The notes beneath the pieces were generated by a model. It saw only the letters and a program-made list of their open reading frames with translations, ran no database searches and had not been told where the DNA came from. A program made the translations under genes and the position numbers. A DNA stretch of 64,000 nucleotides, taken from assembly GCA_030584105.1 (NCBI GenBank), contig CP129491.1:2108001-2172000 (forward strand), in the 5' to 3' direction. The DNA comes from UTCHB3 sp002050155 (GTDB taxonomy: Bacteria; Bacteroidota; Ignavibacteria; Ignavibacteriales; Ignavibacteriaceae). Shown here one piece after another: positions 18,098 to 26,817 of the stretch; position 1 is the first letter of the stretch; each line of letters begins with the position of its first letter.

Positions 18098-18592
18098 TTA
18101 TTTGTTTGCTCTTACGAACTCAATTCTATCCCGAAGTTCCTCAATAGGTGTAAGCAGGCGGTCCAATCCAAAAATAGCATCCTGGCGTGACTCAAACGCT
18201 ACTTCATAATCTTTACTCATAACGATTGCCTCTTCAGGGCACACCTCTTCGCAAAGCCCGCAGAAAATGCAGCGCAGCATATTAATCTCAAAACTGATCG
18301 GGTAGCGTTCTTTTTCCCGTTCTGTTTCCGAAGCCTGAAGTTGTATAGCCAAAGGCGGGCAGACCCTTGCGCACAAACCGCAGGCGACACATCTTTCGCT
18401 GCCGTCTTCTTCCATAACAAGCACAGGGCGCCCCCGATATTCCCCTGTAGGAATAAATTTCTCTTCCGGATACATCAAAGTGTAAGGTTTGCGGAACATG
18501 TTTTGCAGCGTAATCGACAAGCCTTTTGCAATAACAGGGATGTATATCCGCTCCATCAGTGTAAAATCTTTCATCCGTTTCTTCACTGCCAT
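18098..18592 (-). CDS. nuoI: NADH-quinone oxidoreductase subunit I
   Basis: This 164-residue peripheral subunit carries the two 4Fe-4S clusters N6a and N6b that pass electrons towards quinone in respiratory complex I. Two ferredoxin motifs are seen: Cys68, 71, 74, 78 (CVACGLCARVCP) and Cys108, 111, 114, 118 (CIFCGLCEEVCP). The N-terminal amphipathic helix (IAKGLSITLQNMFRKP) matches the part that sits on NuoH. The gene is last in the run NuoG, NuoH, NuoI, starting 10 bp after nuoH, and ends before a bidirectional terminator. The remaining nuo subunits are not in this window, so the complex is encoded in split clusters. Confidence 0.93.
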   Translation of the reverse strand: MAVKKRMKDFTLMERIYIPVIAKGLSITLQNMFRKPYTLMYPEEKFIPTGEYRGRPVLVMEEDGSERCVACGLCARVCPPLAIQLQASETEREKERYPISFEINMLRCIFCGLCEEVCPEEAIVMSKDYEVAFESRQDAIFGLDRLLTPIEELRDRIEFVRANK

Positions 18593-18602
18593 ATCGTAAC
18601 TC

Positions 18603-19658
18603 CTAATTAAATATCATTGCTATAACTGCTACCCATACCAAATTTATCAGAGCCAACGGGAACATAACCTTCCAGCCGATGCTCATTAACTGATCGTAAC
18701 GGAACCTTGGGATGCTCCATCTGACCCATATAAAGAAGAAAAGAAGTGCCGCCACCTTCAAGAAAAACGCCGCTACCTGAATTATAACGGTCAGGGTTTC
18801 TGAAAGCCCAAGTTTTTCTATGTAAGGAACCTGCCAGCCACCAAGATAAAGAAGAACTATCAACGCGGAGGCGGTTGTCATGTTAGCATATTCCGCAAGG
18901 AAAAATGAACCAAATTTCATGCTGGAGTATTCCGTGTGGTAGCCGCCGACCAGCTCAGGTTCCGCTTCCGGTAAATCGAACGGAAGCCGGTTTGTTTCAG
19001 CAAATGCAGCCGTTACAAATGTTATGAACCCGATCGGCTGAACAAAAATGTTCCACATCCAACCTGATTGAGATTCAATAATCGCCTGCGGGGAAAGTGA
19101 CTGTGCCAAAAGCACAACGCCGGCGATCGAAAAGCCCATCGAAATCTCGTAAGAAATCATCTGTGCCGATGACCTTACACCACCAAGCAACGAGTATTTT
19201 GAACCGGAAGACCACCCCGACATTGTGATTGCGTAAACCCCGATTGAAGTAAGCGCCAAAATGTAGAGGATACCCGGGTTGATTGATGGTATTATCGCAA
19301 ATGAGAACGAATCACCAAATATTGCCTGCCAGGCACTATCTGCAATTGTTATATCGGGGCCTATTGGTATCACCGCAAAACTTGTAAAAGCGACAAACAG
19401 CGCCAAAAACGGAGCAAGTGTGTGTATCGGTTTATAGGCTTGAGTTGGCACAATATCTTCTTTAAGCACCAATTTAAGCACATCAGCAAATGGCTGCAGC
19501 AACCCTGCAGGTCCGACTCTGTTGGGACCCACTCTGCTTTGCGCCCAGGCAGAAAGTTTTCTTTCCCAATAAACGAGATACGCTACATTGATCAGCACAA
19601 TATTTGCAAGAATCAGCAATTTCCCGAGTGCCACGCCGGCATTTATCCAAGGTTCCAT
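18603..19658 (-). CDS. nuoH: NADH-quinone oxidoreductase subunit H
   Basis: This 351-residue membrane subunit forms the quinone-binding site of complex I together with NuoB and NuoD. The characteristic stretches are present: WAQSRVGPNRVGPAGLLQP near residue 37, SIGVYAITMSGWSSGSKYSLLG, ETNRLPFDLPEAEPELVGG with its acidic loop, and WVRWSIPRFRYDQLM near the end. About eight hydrophobic segments are seen. It lies between nuoG (23 bp upstream) and nuoI (10 bp downstream) in the same orientation. Confidence 0.95.
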   Translation of the reverse strand: MEPWINAGVALGKLLILANIVLINVAYLVYWERKLSAWAQSRVGPNRVGPAGLLQPFADVLKLVLKEDIVPTQAYKPIHTLAPFLALFVAFTSFAVIPIGPDITIADSAWQAIFGDSFSFAIIPSINPGILYILALTSIGVYAITMSGWSSGSKYSLLGGVRSSAQMISYEISMGFSIAGVVLLAQSLSPQAIIESQSGWMWNIFVQPIGFITFVTAAFAETNRLPFDLPEAEPELVGGYHTEYSSMKFGSFFLAEYANMTTASALIVLLYLGGWQVPYIEKLGLSETLTVIIQVAAFFLKVAALLFFFIWVRWSIPRFRYDQLMSIGWKVMFPLALINLVWVAVIAMIFN

Positions 19659-19681
19659 TTATTCTGTCAGTTCCTTAAATT

Positions 19682-21352
19682 TTAAACTTTTTCTAACTCG
19701 TGTTTAACAACAACACCCAAATTCCCGATTTCATCGTAAGAGATTCCGTGAAACCCGGGTGCATGCTCAGTAAATTCCTCCCAAACATCCTCAGCCGCTT
19801 CGAACTTACTTTTCACGCCAAAGAGGTGAGCAAGGTCTAAGAGGATCCTCCAGGAGGGTCGTGCGTCATATTTTTTATAGTTGCCCCAACGGTCGAACTT
19901 GGTGCCGAACTTATCCAATCTGCTTTGCACCAAACCGTCTAAGGTTCTATCCTGAAGTTCAGTAGTAACAGCAGGCTTCAGCCTTTGCGCACGCCACTGG
20001 AAGTTGATGAACACGCCGTTCTTCTCAGTCCAGGTGGCGGCAGGCAGCACTACATTAGCAAACTCTGTTGTTAAATTGAAGTTGGAAGCCAACACCACCA
20101 AAAGTTCAAGTTTACCGAGCGCCTCGCTCCATTCTTCAGAAAGAGCGGCAAGGTCTTCTTCAACCACCAACAGAGCTTTAATTTTTTTATTCTGAATTTC
20201 TTTCAAAATACCGTTAAGGTCGGCACCGTCTTTACCGGGCTTAACCCCGGCAACCAAAGCGCCGCGATCGTTAGGCGATTTCTCGTCCATAATCAAAATT
20301 TTATCACCGCTACCGGGTATTATATGTCTCGGGAAATCGATATTCGTAACATGCAGATGTGCCGCAACCTTAGCAAGCATGAAGTTATCTTCCACCGTTG
20401 TTCTACCCGAGCCGATGAAAGCAATCTCGTTCGACTTGTAGCCGTGCAACTCCGATGAAACCATCGAAAGGGCTTCGTCCCAGGTTGCTTTGCTTAACCC
20501 GTTTTCTCTCCTTATGTGGGATCCGTCAACTCTGCTCTCGGCATTCACATGTTTCCAACTGAAGATTCTTCCTTCGTCGCACATCCAATAGCTGTTCACA
20601 TCGTCATTTTGGCGCGGTGTAAGCCTGATAACCTCGTTGCTGCGCACCCACACTTCAACATTACAGCCGCGTGAACAGCCGGGGCAAATTGAAGGTGTAG
20701 CCGACATATCCCAGACGCGGGATTTAAAGCGGGCATCGCTGTTTGTAAGCGCACCCACGGGGCAAATATCGGTGGTGTTAAGCGAATATGGGTTATCCAA
20801 CTGCTTGCCGGGGAAGGTTGAAAGCTCAACTCGGTTACCCCGTTTGGTGAATATAAGCTGTGTTTCACCCGCAATTTCATCGCAAAAACGGATGCACCGA
20901 GAGCATAAAATGCACCTTTCAACATCAAGTGTAACATAAGGCCCCACTTGTATTCTTTTCGGTTTTTTCCATTTTTCTTCCGTAAAGCGGCTTTCGCCCA
21001 CGCTGTGGCTGTAGGTATAATCCTGCAGTTTACACTCACCTGCTTCGTCGCAAATCGGGCAATCTAACGGGTGATTAATCAGCAGAAACTCCATAACTGC
21101 CTGCCTTGCGGTAAGGGCTTTTTTCGATTCTGTGTGAACTACCATCCCGTCAGCCGCCTGTGTAGCACAAGCGATAACGAGTTTCGGCATCTTCTCAACT
21201 TCAACTAAACATACGCGACAGTTCCCGGCTACAGAAAGTGAAGGGTGCCAGCAAAAATGTGGTATTTCAATACCAACGGCTTTTGCTGCCTGTATGATTG
21301 TCTGTCCCGGATTGAACTCTATTTCCTGTCCGTCCAAAATAAACTTTCCCAT
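19682..21352 (-). CDS. nuoG: NADH-quinone oxidoreductase subunit G, short form
   Basis: The iron-sulfur electron-wire subunit of complex I. Seen: a 2Fe-2S ligand set Cys34, 45, 48, 62; His94 with Cys98, 101, 107; a 4Fe-4S set with Cys147, 150, 153 and Cys197 (CPVGAL); and a further set beginning CPGCSRGC at 223-230 with Cys in WMCDEGR. The molybdopterin-oxidoreductase-like remainder (about 270-556) is much shorter than in E. coli (about 900 residues) or Thermus (about 780), so the vestigial domain is reduced. The gene begins 12 bp after the M16 peptidase stop, which suggests one transcript. Confidence 0.9.
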   Translation of the reverse strand: MGKFILDGQEIEFNPGQTIIQAAKAVGIEIPHFCWHPSLSVAGNCRVCLVEVEKMPKLVIACATQAADGMVVHTESKKALTARQAVMEFLLINHPLDCPICDEAGECKLQDYTYSHSVGESRFTEEKWKKPKRIQVGPYVTLDVERCILCSRCIRFCDEIAGETQLIFTKRGNRVELSTFPGKQLDNPYSLNTTDICPVGALTNSDARFKSRVWDMSATPSICPGCSRGCNVEVWVRSNEVIRLTPRQNDDVNSYWMCDEGRIFSWKHVNAESRVDGSHIRRENGLSKATWDEALSMVSSELHGYKSNEIAFIGSGRTTVEDNFMLAKVAAHLHVTNIDFPRHIIPGSGDKILIMDEKSPNDRGALVAGVKPGKDGADLNGILKEIQNKKIKALLVVEEDLAALSEEWSEALGKLELLVVLASNFNLTTEFANVVLPAATWTEKNGVFINFQWRAQRLKPAVTTELQDRTLDGLVQSRLDKFGTKFDRWGNYKKYDARPSWRILLDLAHLFGVKSKFEAAEDVWEEFTEHAPGFHGISYDEIGNLGVVVKHELEKV

Positions 21353-21364
21353 TCGGGTCTTCTC

Positions 21365-22618
21365 CTATGCTGCGGTAGTAATCAGTTTTGTCTGCGGTTT
21401 AATAAATACTTTAGTAAAATAATCCATACGAAGCAATTCATCGGCAAGAGTTTGCACCTCGTCGATGGTAACGGCATCTATTTTTTGAATGACCTCGTCA
21501 ACCGGAATGATATAGCCGTGGTTAAGCTGTAAGTTAGCCATTCTGATCATTCTGTTTGAAGTTGACTCAAGCGAGAGCAAAATATTCCCTTTCAGGTACT
21601 CTTTAGCTCGTTTAAGTTCGTGAAGGTCAATACCTTTTTCTCTGAATTTAATAAGTTCTTTATCTATCTGTTTCATCGCTTTATCGAAATTGCCGGTGTT
21701 TGTGGAGAAATAAATCCCAAACGAGGAAGCTTCTTTGTAGAAGTTGATGAAACTGTTGATCTGGTAAGTGATCCCCAATTTTTCCCTTATATTCTGATAA
21801 AGGCGGCTGCTGGTTCCCTCGCCGAGAATAAGCGAAAGGATGTTAAGCGGAAGCCTTTGCCCACTGTTATAACCGACACTTCGGGCGCCGATTATCGAGT
21901 AAACCTGCTCGGTATCTTTGCAGATTATGTGCTCCGAGCCGATGTTTGCGCCTTTATAGCTGCGGTTCAAGCCGTTTGCGCCAACCGTTGTAGCTGTTAT
22001 ATATTTTTCGGCTAATTTAACCGCCTCTTCGTGGGAAATGTTGCCGGAGGCGGAAATCAGAAGGTTACCCGTCGTGTAGTGATCAGTGTAATAACCTGAA
22101 ACCAAATCCCGTGTGAAAGAGGATACAACCTCGGCTTTACCCAAAATTGGGAATCCGAGTGGAATACCGGGAAAAACTAACTCTTCAAAGGTATCAAAAA
22201 TCAGATCGTCAGGGTTATCGTTCAGATCGTTTATCTCGTCGAGTATTACTCCGATCTCATTTTTAATATCTTTCTCTTTCAGCAGCGGGTTCTGAACCAT
22301 GTCCGCCATCACTTCAAATGTTTTCCCAAAATTTGAAGCCATCCCCCGTGCATAATAGCAGGTGTGCTCTTTTGCCGTAAAAGCGTTCAGATAACCACCG
22401 AGGGACTCGATTGCGTCCGAAATCCTCTTCGCAGAGCGTTTCCGGGTTCCTTTAAAAAGCATGTGCTCCAAAAAGTGTGTTATACCGCCCATTTCTGCAG
22501 TTTCGTCGCAAGACCCGGTATTGTACCAAAAGCCCAGCGAAAACGATTTAACAAACGGTATGTTCTCGGAGACGACTGTTGCCCCTCCGGGGAGTTTCGT
22601 AATTTTTACGCTGTCCAA
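21365..22618 (-). CDS. M16-family zinc metallopeptidase (processing-peptidase-like)
   Basis: 417 residues. The inverted zinc motif HFLEH (His48, Glu51, His52) lies in GGITHFLEHMLFKGT, and the third ligand region is in GVILDEIND. The later Arg/Tyr substrate-binding part includes a GEGTSSRLYQNIREKLGITY-like segment. Relatives include bacterial PqqL/YmxG-type enzymes and mitochondrial processing peptidases. It probably degrades or trims peptides in the cytoplasm or periplasm; no signal peptide is evident. It directly precedes nuoG with a 12-bp gap, an unusual operon partner. The gene is separated by 150 bp from the aminotransferase upstream. Confidence 0.9.
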   Translation of the reverse strand: MDSVKITKLPGGATVVSENIPFVKSFSLGFWYNTGSCDETAEMGGITHFLEHMLFKGTRKRSAKRISDAIESLGGYLNAFTAKEHTCYYARGMASNFGKTFEVMADMVQNPLLKEKDIKNEIGVILDEINDLNDNPDDLIFDTFEELVFPGIPLGFPILGKAEVVSSFTRDLVSGYYTDHYTTGNLLISASGNISHEEAVKLAEKYITATTVGANGLNRSYKGANIGSEHIICKDTEQVYSIIGARSVGYNSGQRLPLNILSLILGEGTSSRLYQNIREKLGITYQINSFINFYKEASSFGIYFSTNTGNFDKAMKQIDKELIKFREKGIDLHELKRAKEYLKGNILLSLESTSNRMIRMANLQLNHGYIIPVDEVIQKIDAVTIDEVQTLADELLRMDYFTKVFIKPQTKLITTAA

Positions 22619-22768
22619 TAATATCCACTAAGTAAGATAAAACGAACTTTAAATATAGGAATATTATGGAGTTTAAACAAACCCGCGATGCTTTTTTTAG
22701 CCCCGCAGGAATGTAAAAATTTGTACGAAGTGGCGTTGCACTGCTGAACAACCCGAATGAAAAACCGG

Positions 22769-23968
22769 CTACGAGTTAAATTTAGCGAAATATTGCCCAA
22801 TCTTCTCGTACGAACTCTTCAGTACATCATCCTGTGGCAGAAAAACCACCCGGAAGTGTTGAGTTCCCGGCACCTGACCAAATCCACTGCCGTGTACCAC
22901 TACAACTCCCGTCTCGCGGATTAACCCCGAGACAAAATCGAAGTCGCTTTTATCCGTATGCAACCGTGGGAAAGCATAAAATGCCCCCTCCGGTTTAACG
23001 CATGTTATACCCGGGATTGCGTTTAGCATTTCGTAGGTTAAGTCTCTTCTTCTCTGAAGTTTTTCCATGGCAAGTGTAAGGTGCGACTGGTCGCCCTCCA
23101 GTGCTTCTTTAATGCCGTATTGCTCTGGGTGATTAGCCGAGAGACGCGAGCGCAAAATTCTGTTGAGTGCAGCCATATAATCTTTAAGAACGGCTTCATT
23201 TCCGCTCACTACACCCCAACCGATTCTAAAACCGGGCACCATATAGTTTTTTGAAAGCCCGCCGAAAGTAATGCAGGGCACCTCGGAGTTAAGTGCCGCT
23301 ATAGAAATGTGCTTTTTGCCGTCGAAAAGTAATTTATCGTAGATTTCATCGGCGAAAATCACCAGGTTGTGCTCTATTGCCAGATCGATTATCTGCAGCA
23401 ACACTTCTTTTGTGTAGAGCGAACCTGTTGGGTTGTTCGGGTTGATCAGTACGATTGCTTTTGTTTTGCCATTGATTTTCTTTTTGATGTCTTCAATATC
23501 GGGTTGCCAGCCGTTTTCTTCATCCAAATAATATGGATTTTCGTAAGCCGAAAGTTTTGAAGCTATCGCCGTGTAAAGCGGGTAACCGGGGGTTGGCGTA
23601 AGCACATTTTCGCCGTCGTTAACCAATGCAGTAAGACAAATTTCAATCGCTTCGCTTGCGCCATGAGTAACGAACACATCTCTTACATTTTTAATGCCCT
23701 TTCTGTCGGCTTCTGCTCTTATTGCCTCAACTGCGTCTTTAATACCGGAGGAGGGTGCGTAGCCGTTTTTGTTTCGGAGCATCGCCTGATATGTTGATTC
23801 AATCAGGTGGCGGGGCGGCTCGAAATCGTAGATGTTGGGGTCTCCGATGTTTAAGTAGAGTAGTTTTTTGCCCGTTTTTGCAACTTCATCCGCCACTAAA
23901 AGGATGTCCCTGATAGCGTAGGTGATATTTTCGGTTCTTTGGGCTGCTTTTATTGTTTGATGTGCCAT
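22769..23968 (-). CDS. Class I/II pyridoxal-phosphate aminotransferase (AlaA/AspC-like)
   Basis: I place the start at the ATG at 23966-23968 (MAHQTIKAAQ), because GGAAG lies 7 bp upstream; the frame is open further up to 24013. The 399-residue product shows GDPNIYDF near the N-terminus, GYAPSSGI, INPNNPTGSLY, the DEIYDKLLFDG stretch, the PLP-binding Lys in GGLSKNYMVPGFRIGWG, and FRVVFLPQ near the end. The AAxRTENITYAIRD N-terminus is typical of alanine-type aminotransferases (2-oxoglutarate or pyruvate partner), but exact amino-acid specificity cannot be read. It stands alone upstream of the M16/nuo run. Confidence 0.88.
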   Translation of the reverse strand: MAHQTIKAAQRTENITYAIRDILLVADEVAKTGKKLLYLNIGDPNIYDFEPPRHLIESTYQAMLRNKNGYAPSSGIKDAVEAIRAEADRKGIKNVRDVFVTHGASEAIEICLTALVNDGENVLTPTPGYPLYTAIASKLSAYENPYYLDEENGWQPDIEDIKKKINGKTKAIVLINPNNPTGSLYTKEVLLQIIDLAIEHNLVIFADEIYDKLLFDGKKHISIAALNSEVPCITFGGLSKNYMVPGFRIGWGVVSGNEAVLKDYMAALNRILRSRLSANHPEQYGIKEALEGDQSHLTLAMEKLQRRRDLTYEMLNAIPGITCVKPEGAFYAFPRLHTDKSDFDFVSGLIRETGVVVVHGSGFGQVPGTQHFRVVFLPQDDVLKSSYEKIGQYFAKFNS

Positions 23969-24134
23969 AGATCTTCCGTTTTTCGTGAATTTTACATCTG
24001 CAAATTTACGCAATTTTTTCGGGGTAAACCACTGTTTGTTTAGTGGAAATTGCTTTTGGGCTTTATTGAATATTCCGCGGCTTATCTTAAAGTCAGAGTG
24101 ATTAGATAGCAGGTGCTTGTTTTGGGGATGCTTA

Positions 24135-24206
24135 TTTATCAGGCGTCAAGAGCATTGGTTTATCAGGTGTCAAGAGCACTGATTTATTGGATAGCAATTT
24201 TTAGGA
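24135..24206. repeat. 24-bp tandem repeat, about 3 copies
   Basis: TTTATCAGGCGTCAAGAGCA at 24135, its near copy at 24159 and a decayed third at 24183 are spaced exactly 24 bp. The spacer 24014-24303 holds no gene. A 21-bp duplication (CAAGTGATGAAGAACACC / CAAGTGACGAAGAACCGA) overlaps the start of the next gene at 24301-24342. Confidence 0.65.
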
Positions 24207-24303
24207 CGAAGTTTCGCAAGGCTGCTATGTTTTTAATTTTTTAAGTAGCGCAAGTTACAATTAGTTCAAGTGGCGAATAGCACCATGCGTCAATAAACCT
24301 CAA

Positions 24304-26037
24304 GTGATGAAGAACACCAAACAAGTGACGAAGAACCGACTTTCATTGTTAAAATTCATATCGCTCTTCTTGATTCTTGCTTCTTACTCATCATTTGGGC
24401 AGATATCTATTTTCACAACGCAAGTCCCGGCTGATGAAGGTGGTGGGGGCCCATTTGAACTCGGGACCAAATTTACTGTTTCTACCGTCGCTAAGATAAC
24501 CGCAATCAGGTTCTATAAATCTGAAAACGATACAGTTCCGCATGTTGGGCATATATGGACTAATAGCGGAGCGCACTTAACTTCGGTCAATTTTGCAGGA
24601 GAAACAGCGGACGGCTGGCAGACAGCTACCCTTGCTGAACCTCTGGTGGTTTATCCGGAAAAAGTCTATATTGTTTCTGTTAATTCTGCCGTTAATTTTG
24701 CAAGAACATTATGGGGATTAGAGTATGAAATCACCCACGAATTTTTATCGACTGTGGCTGACTATGACAACGGGCGTTTTAACTACACAGCGGGTAATTT
24801 CCCCAATGAGCACTTCAATGCATCAAACAATTTTCGTGATGTTGTCGCTGAAGAAGCCCCGGTACCACAAATTGGCCTTTCCTGGCCCGTCGGTGGTACA
24901 CAGATTTATTCAAATTCACAGACCTTCCTCTGGTATTTGAACTTTCCATGGGGTGAGGCTCTAACTTATGAGTTACATCTTTCCGATGACCCAACAATGG
25001 CAGTATATGACACTTATAATGCCGGTGATCAGTTGCAATACACAATTAACAACCTTGAGGATGGAAAAACTTATTATTGGCGCGTTAGAGCTAAAGATTC
25101 CCATGGTAATGTGCTAACCACTACGGGAACTGAAAGCTTTAAAACCCCCGCTATTGCCGGCATCCCCGAAGCTGTTCCATCATGGCCCATTGGCGACAAT
25201 ACTGTTTATACTACCGACCAAAGGCTTTCATGGTACATGAACGGGCCCTCTGCCGGCTTAAAGTATAAGCTCAAATATGCCGACAACCCCGGCTGGAATA
25301 ACGCTGTTGTGGTTGATAATATTACAGAAACCGGTTACAATCTGACCGGTCTCGATCTCGGTGCAAGTTACTACTGGAAAGTTAAAGCTTTTGATGATAA
25401 TTCCGAGTCAGATTGGTCTGAAGTAGCTTCATTTGTTGTATGGTCCGGCTCGTGGGTTGTGGTTCCGCGTCCCGGTAGCCCTGCTCAGGGTGTTTATATT
25501 TCAAGTTCTGCGCCTACTTTAACATGGTTCCTGCCGACTGCAGGCAATGCAGTTACCGGGTATGAAGTGCAGTGGTCGAATAACCCGAACTTTACCAATG
25601 CAACTTCGCAGCAAATTACTTCAACAAACTTTGCTCTTGGTAATTTGAACGCTTATAACACTGTTTATTGGAGAGTCCGCTCGAAAAATGATAACGGTGA
25701 TTACTCGGATTACTCAGCAACTGCTTCTTTTGTGCCGACTTCACCAAACTCGATTAGTGAACCTGAGGTTCCGACTACTTTTGAGTTAAGCCAGAATTAT
25801 CCGAATCCGTTTAACCCTTCAACCGTTATAAGTTTCAGTGTTCCGAAAGAAGCTTTCGTTACTCTGAAAGTTTATGACATTACGGGTACTTTGGTTAAAA
25901 CCTTAGTGAGCGAAAACAAAGTGATCGGGTTTTATAATGTAACATTCGACGCTTCTTCGTTGGTAAGTGGTGTTTATTTCTACCGTTTAGAAGCCGGAGA
26001 TGTAGCCATCTCCAAGAAAATGATGCTTCTGAAGTAA
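24304..26037 (+). CDS. Secreted protein with DUF4082-like domain, FN3-like repeats and type IX sorting domain
   Basis: Possible starts are GTG 24304 or ATG 24307. A signal peptide (about residues 14-32, ending SFGQ) is followed by a beta-sandwich resembling DUF4082 (about 35-140: FTVSTVAKITAIRFYKS, GWQTATLAEPLVVYPEKVY). Three fibronectin-III-like repeats come next (about 170-285, 290-380, 390-480), each with the pattern S-W-x-x-x-G and Y-Y-W-R/K-V-R/K-A. The final domain begins NYPNPFNPSTVISF and is the type IX secretion signal. The domain make-up suggests a surface carbohydrate-binding or adhesin protein; no catalytic residues are seen. The extreme N-terminus (MKNTKQVTKNRL) is partly made of the 21-bp duplication. 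Confidence 0.75.
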   Translation: MMKNTKQVTKNRLSLLKFISLFLILASYSSFGQISIFTTQVPADEGGGGPFELGTKFTVSTVAKITAIRFYKSENDTVPHVGHIWTNSGAHLTSVNFAGETADGWQTATLAEPLVVYPEKVYIVSVNSAVNFARTLWGLEYEITHEFLSTVADYDNGRFNYTAGNFPNEHFNASNNFRDVVAEEAPVPQIGLSWPVGGTQIYSNSQTFLWYLNFPWGEALTYELHLSDDPTMAVYDTYNAGDQLQYTINNLEDGKTYYWRVRAKDSHGNVLTTTGTESFKTPAIAGIPEAVPSWPIGDNTVYTTDQRLSWYMNGPSAGLKYKLKYADNPGWNNAVVVDNITETGYNLTGLDLGASYYWKVKAFDDNSESDWSEVASFVVWSGSWVVVPRPGSPAQGVYISSSAPTLTWFLPTAGNAVTGYEVQWSNNPNFTNATSQQITSTNFALGNLNAYNTVYWRVRSKNDNGDYSDYSATASFVPTSPNSISEPEVPTTFELSQNYPNPFNPSTVISFSVPKEAFVTLKVYDITGTLVKTLVSENKVIGFYNVTFDASSLVSGVYFYRLEAGDVAISKKMMLLK

Positions 26038-26111
26038 GCAAAATTTGGCGGCTTTTTAAGCAAAGCAGCATTAAAAACTGATTTACAACAATCAGGCAAA
26101 CACAAAAAATT

Positions 26112-26148
26112 AAAAACGGATCAGCCCACTCAGCTGATCCGTTTTTTT
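26112..26148 (+). terminator. Intrinsic terminator after the DUF4082-like protein gene
   Basis: AAAAACGGATCAGC (26112-26125) and GCTGATCCGTTTTT (26133-26146) form a perfect 14-bp stem with a 7-base loop, followed by T-run. Confidence 0.88.
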
Positions 26149-26218
26149 ATTAAAGCGTCTTGATTATGTAAAGTTTTTTTGGTGGAGGTGATGTAGCACA
26201 GGAAGGAAATATCACTAC

Positions 26219-26357
26219 CTAAGCAACAGCTTCAATCTCATTATTTCCACTGTACTTGTAGTTATTTGAACGGTTGCCTCCCGGGGCAGCATATTCCCAC
26301 TCAGCTTCAGTAGGTAGGCGGTAGCCGTTTGCTCTGATTACGCACTCAATTGCGGAT
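26219..26357 (-). pseudogene. Fragment of a formylglycine-generating-enzyme-like (SUMF1) domain
   Basis: Translating the minus strand gives ANGYRLPTEAEWEYAAPGG followed by a Tyr/Asn-rich stretch, ending at a TAG at 26219-26221. This closely matches the segment with ANGYRLPTEAEWEFAAKGG in the intact kinase-SUMF1 gene at 26818-28587. No complete gene surrounds it. It is the surviving C-terminal piece of a second copy of that gene. Confidence 0.8.
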
Positions 26358-26580
26358 ACAACCTCAAAATAACCTGTTAAAATGTGGTTACAACAGCAAA
26401 ATAACCTGTTAAAATGTGGTTACAACCTCAAAACAACCTGTTAAAATGTGGTTACAACCTCAAAATAACCTGTTAAAGTGTGGATACAACCTCAAAATAA
26501 CCTGTTAAAATGTGGATATAATTGCAAAAAGACCTATAAAATTATGATCAAACTCGCAAAAAGACCTGTCAAAGTGGATG
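26358..26580. repeat. 32-bp tandem array, 7 contiguous copies, inside the decayed kinase-SUMF1 copy
   Basis: Units begin at 26358, 26390, 26422, 26454, 26486, 26518 and 26550, each exactly 32 bp, with the core AACCTGTTAAAATGTGG. There are no unique spacers, so this is not a CRISPR array. The last units grade into kinase coding sequence (GACCTGTCAAAGTGGATGTG), which suggests the unit arose from that sequence. Confidence 0.9.
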
Positions 26581-26727
26581 TGTCGCGCTTTATAGACCAC
26601 ACCCATCCCGCCCTGCCCGAGCTGTTCAATAAACTCGGACTTGACGATTGCTTCCAACTCAGGCGTGCAGGATCCCGCCCTGCCCGAGCTGTTCAATAAA
26701 CTCATAATTCTGTACGGTCTTTGCCAT
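26570..26727 (-). pseudogene. N-terminal fragment of a Ser/Thr kinase gene with an internal 67-bp duplication
   Basis: The fragment starts at ATG 26727 with MAKTVQNYEFIEQLGQGG, matching MAKILQSYELIEELGQGG of the intact kinase. It then breaks off, and EFIEQLGQGGMGVVYKARHI appears again 67 bp later. The repeated DNA begins ATCCCGCCCTGCCCGAGCTG at 26605 and 26672. After about 26570 the sequence becomes the 32-bp array. Together with the SUMF1 fragment it represents one dead paralogue whose middle has been replaced by repeats. Confidence 0.8.
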
Positions 26728-26817
26728 ATATATTTATAATAAAAAAAGAGTCCGACTTAATAATAAAAAAGTCCGACTTAATTTTTAACCAATTAAACTT
26801 CTTTCCATTTTAATTCA

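Noticed and set aside
26219..26357. A short independent SUMF1 gene
   Set aside because: Only about 45 residues of the domain remain, with no start and a direct transition into the repeat array.
26358..26580. CRISPR array
   Set aside because: Units are contiguous 32-bp repeats without spacers, diverged from one another, and no cas genes are near.
26478..26699. Plus-strand 73-codon frame in the array
   Set aside because: Runs antisense through the 32-bp array and the dead kinase fragment; no independent support.
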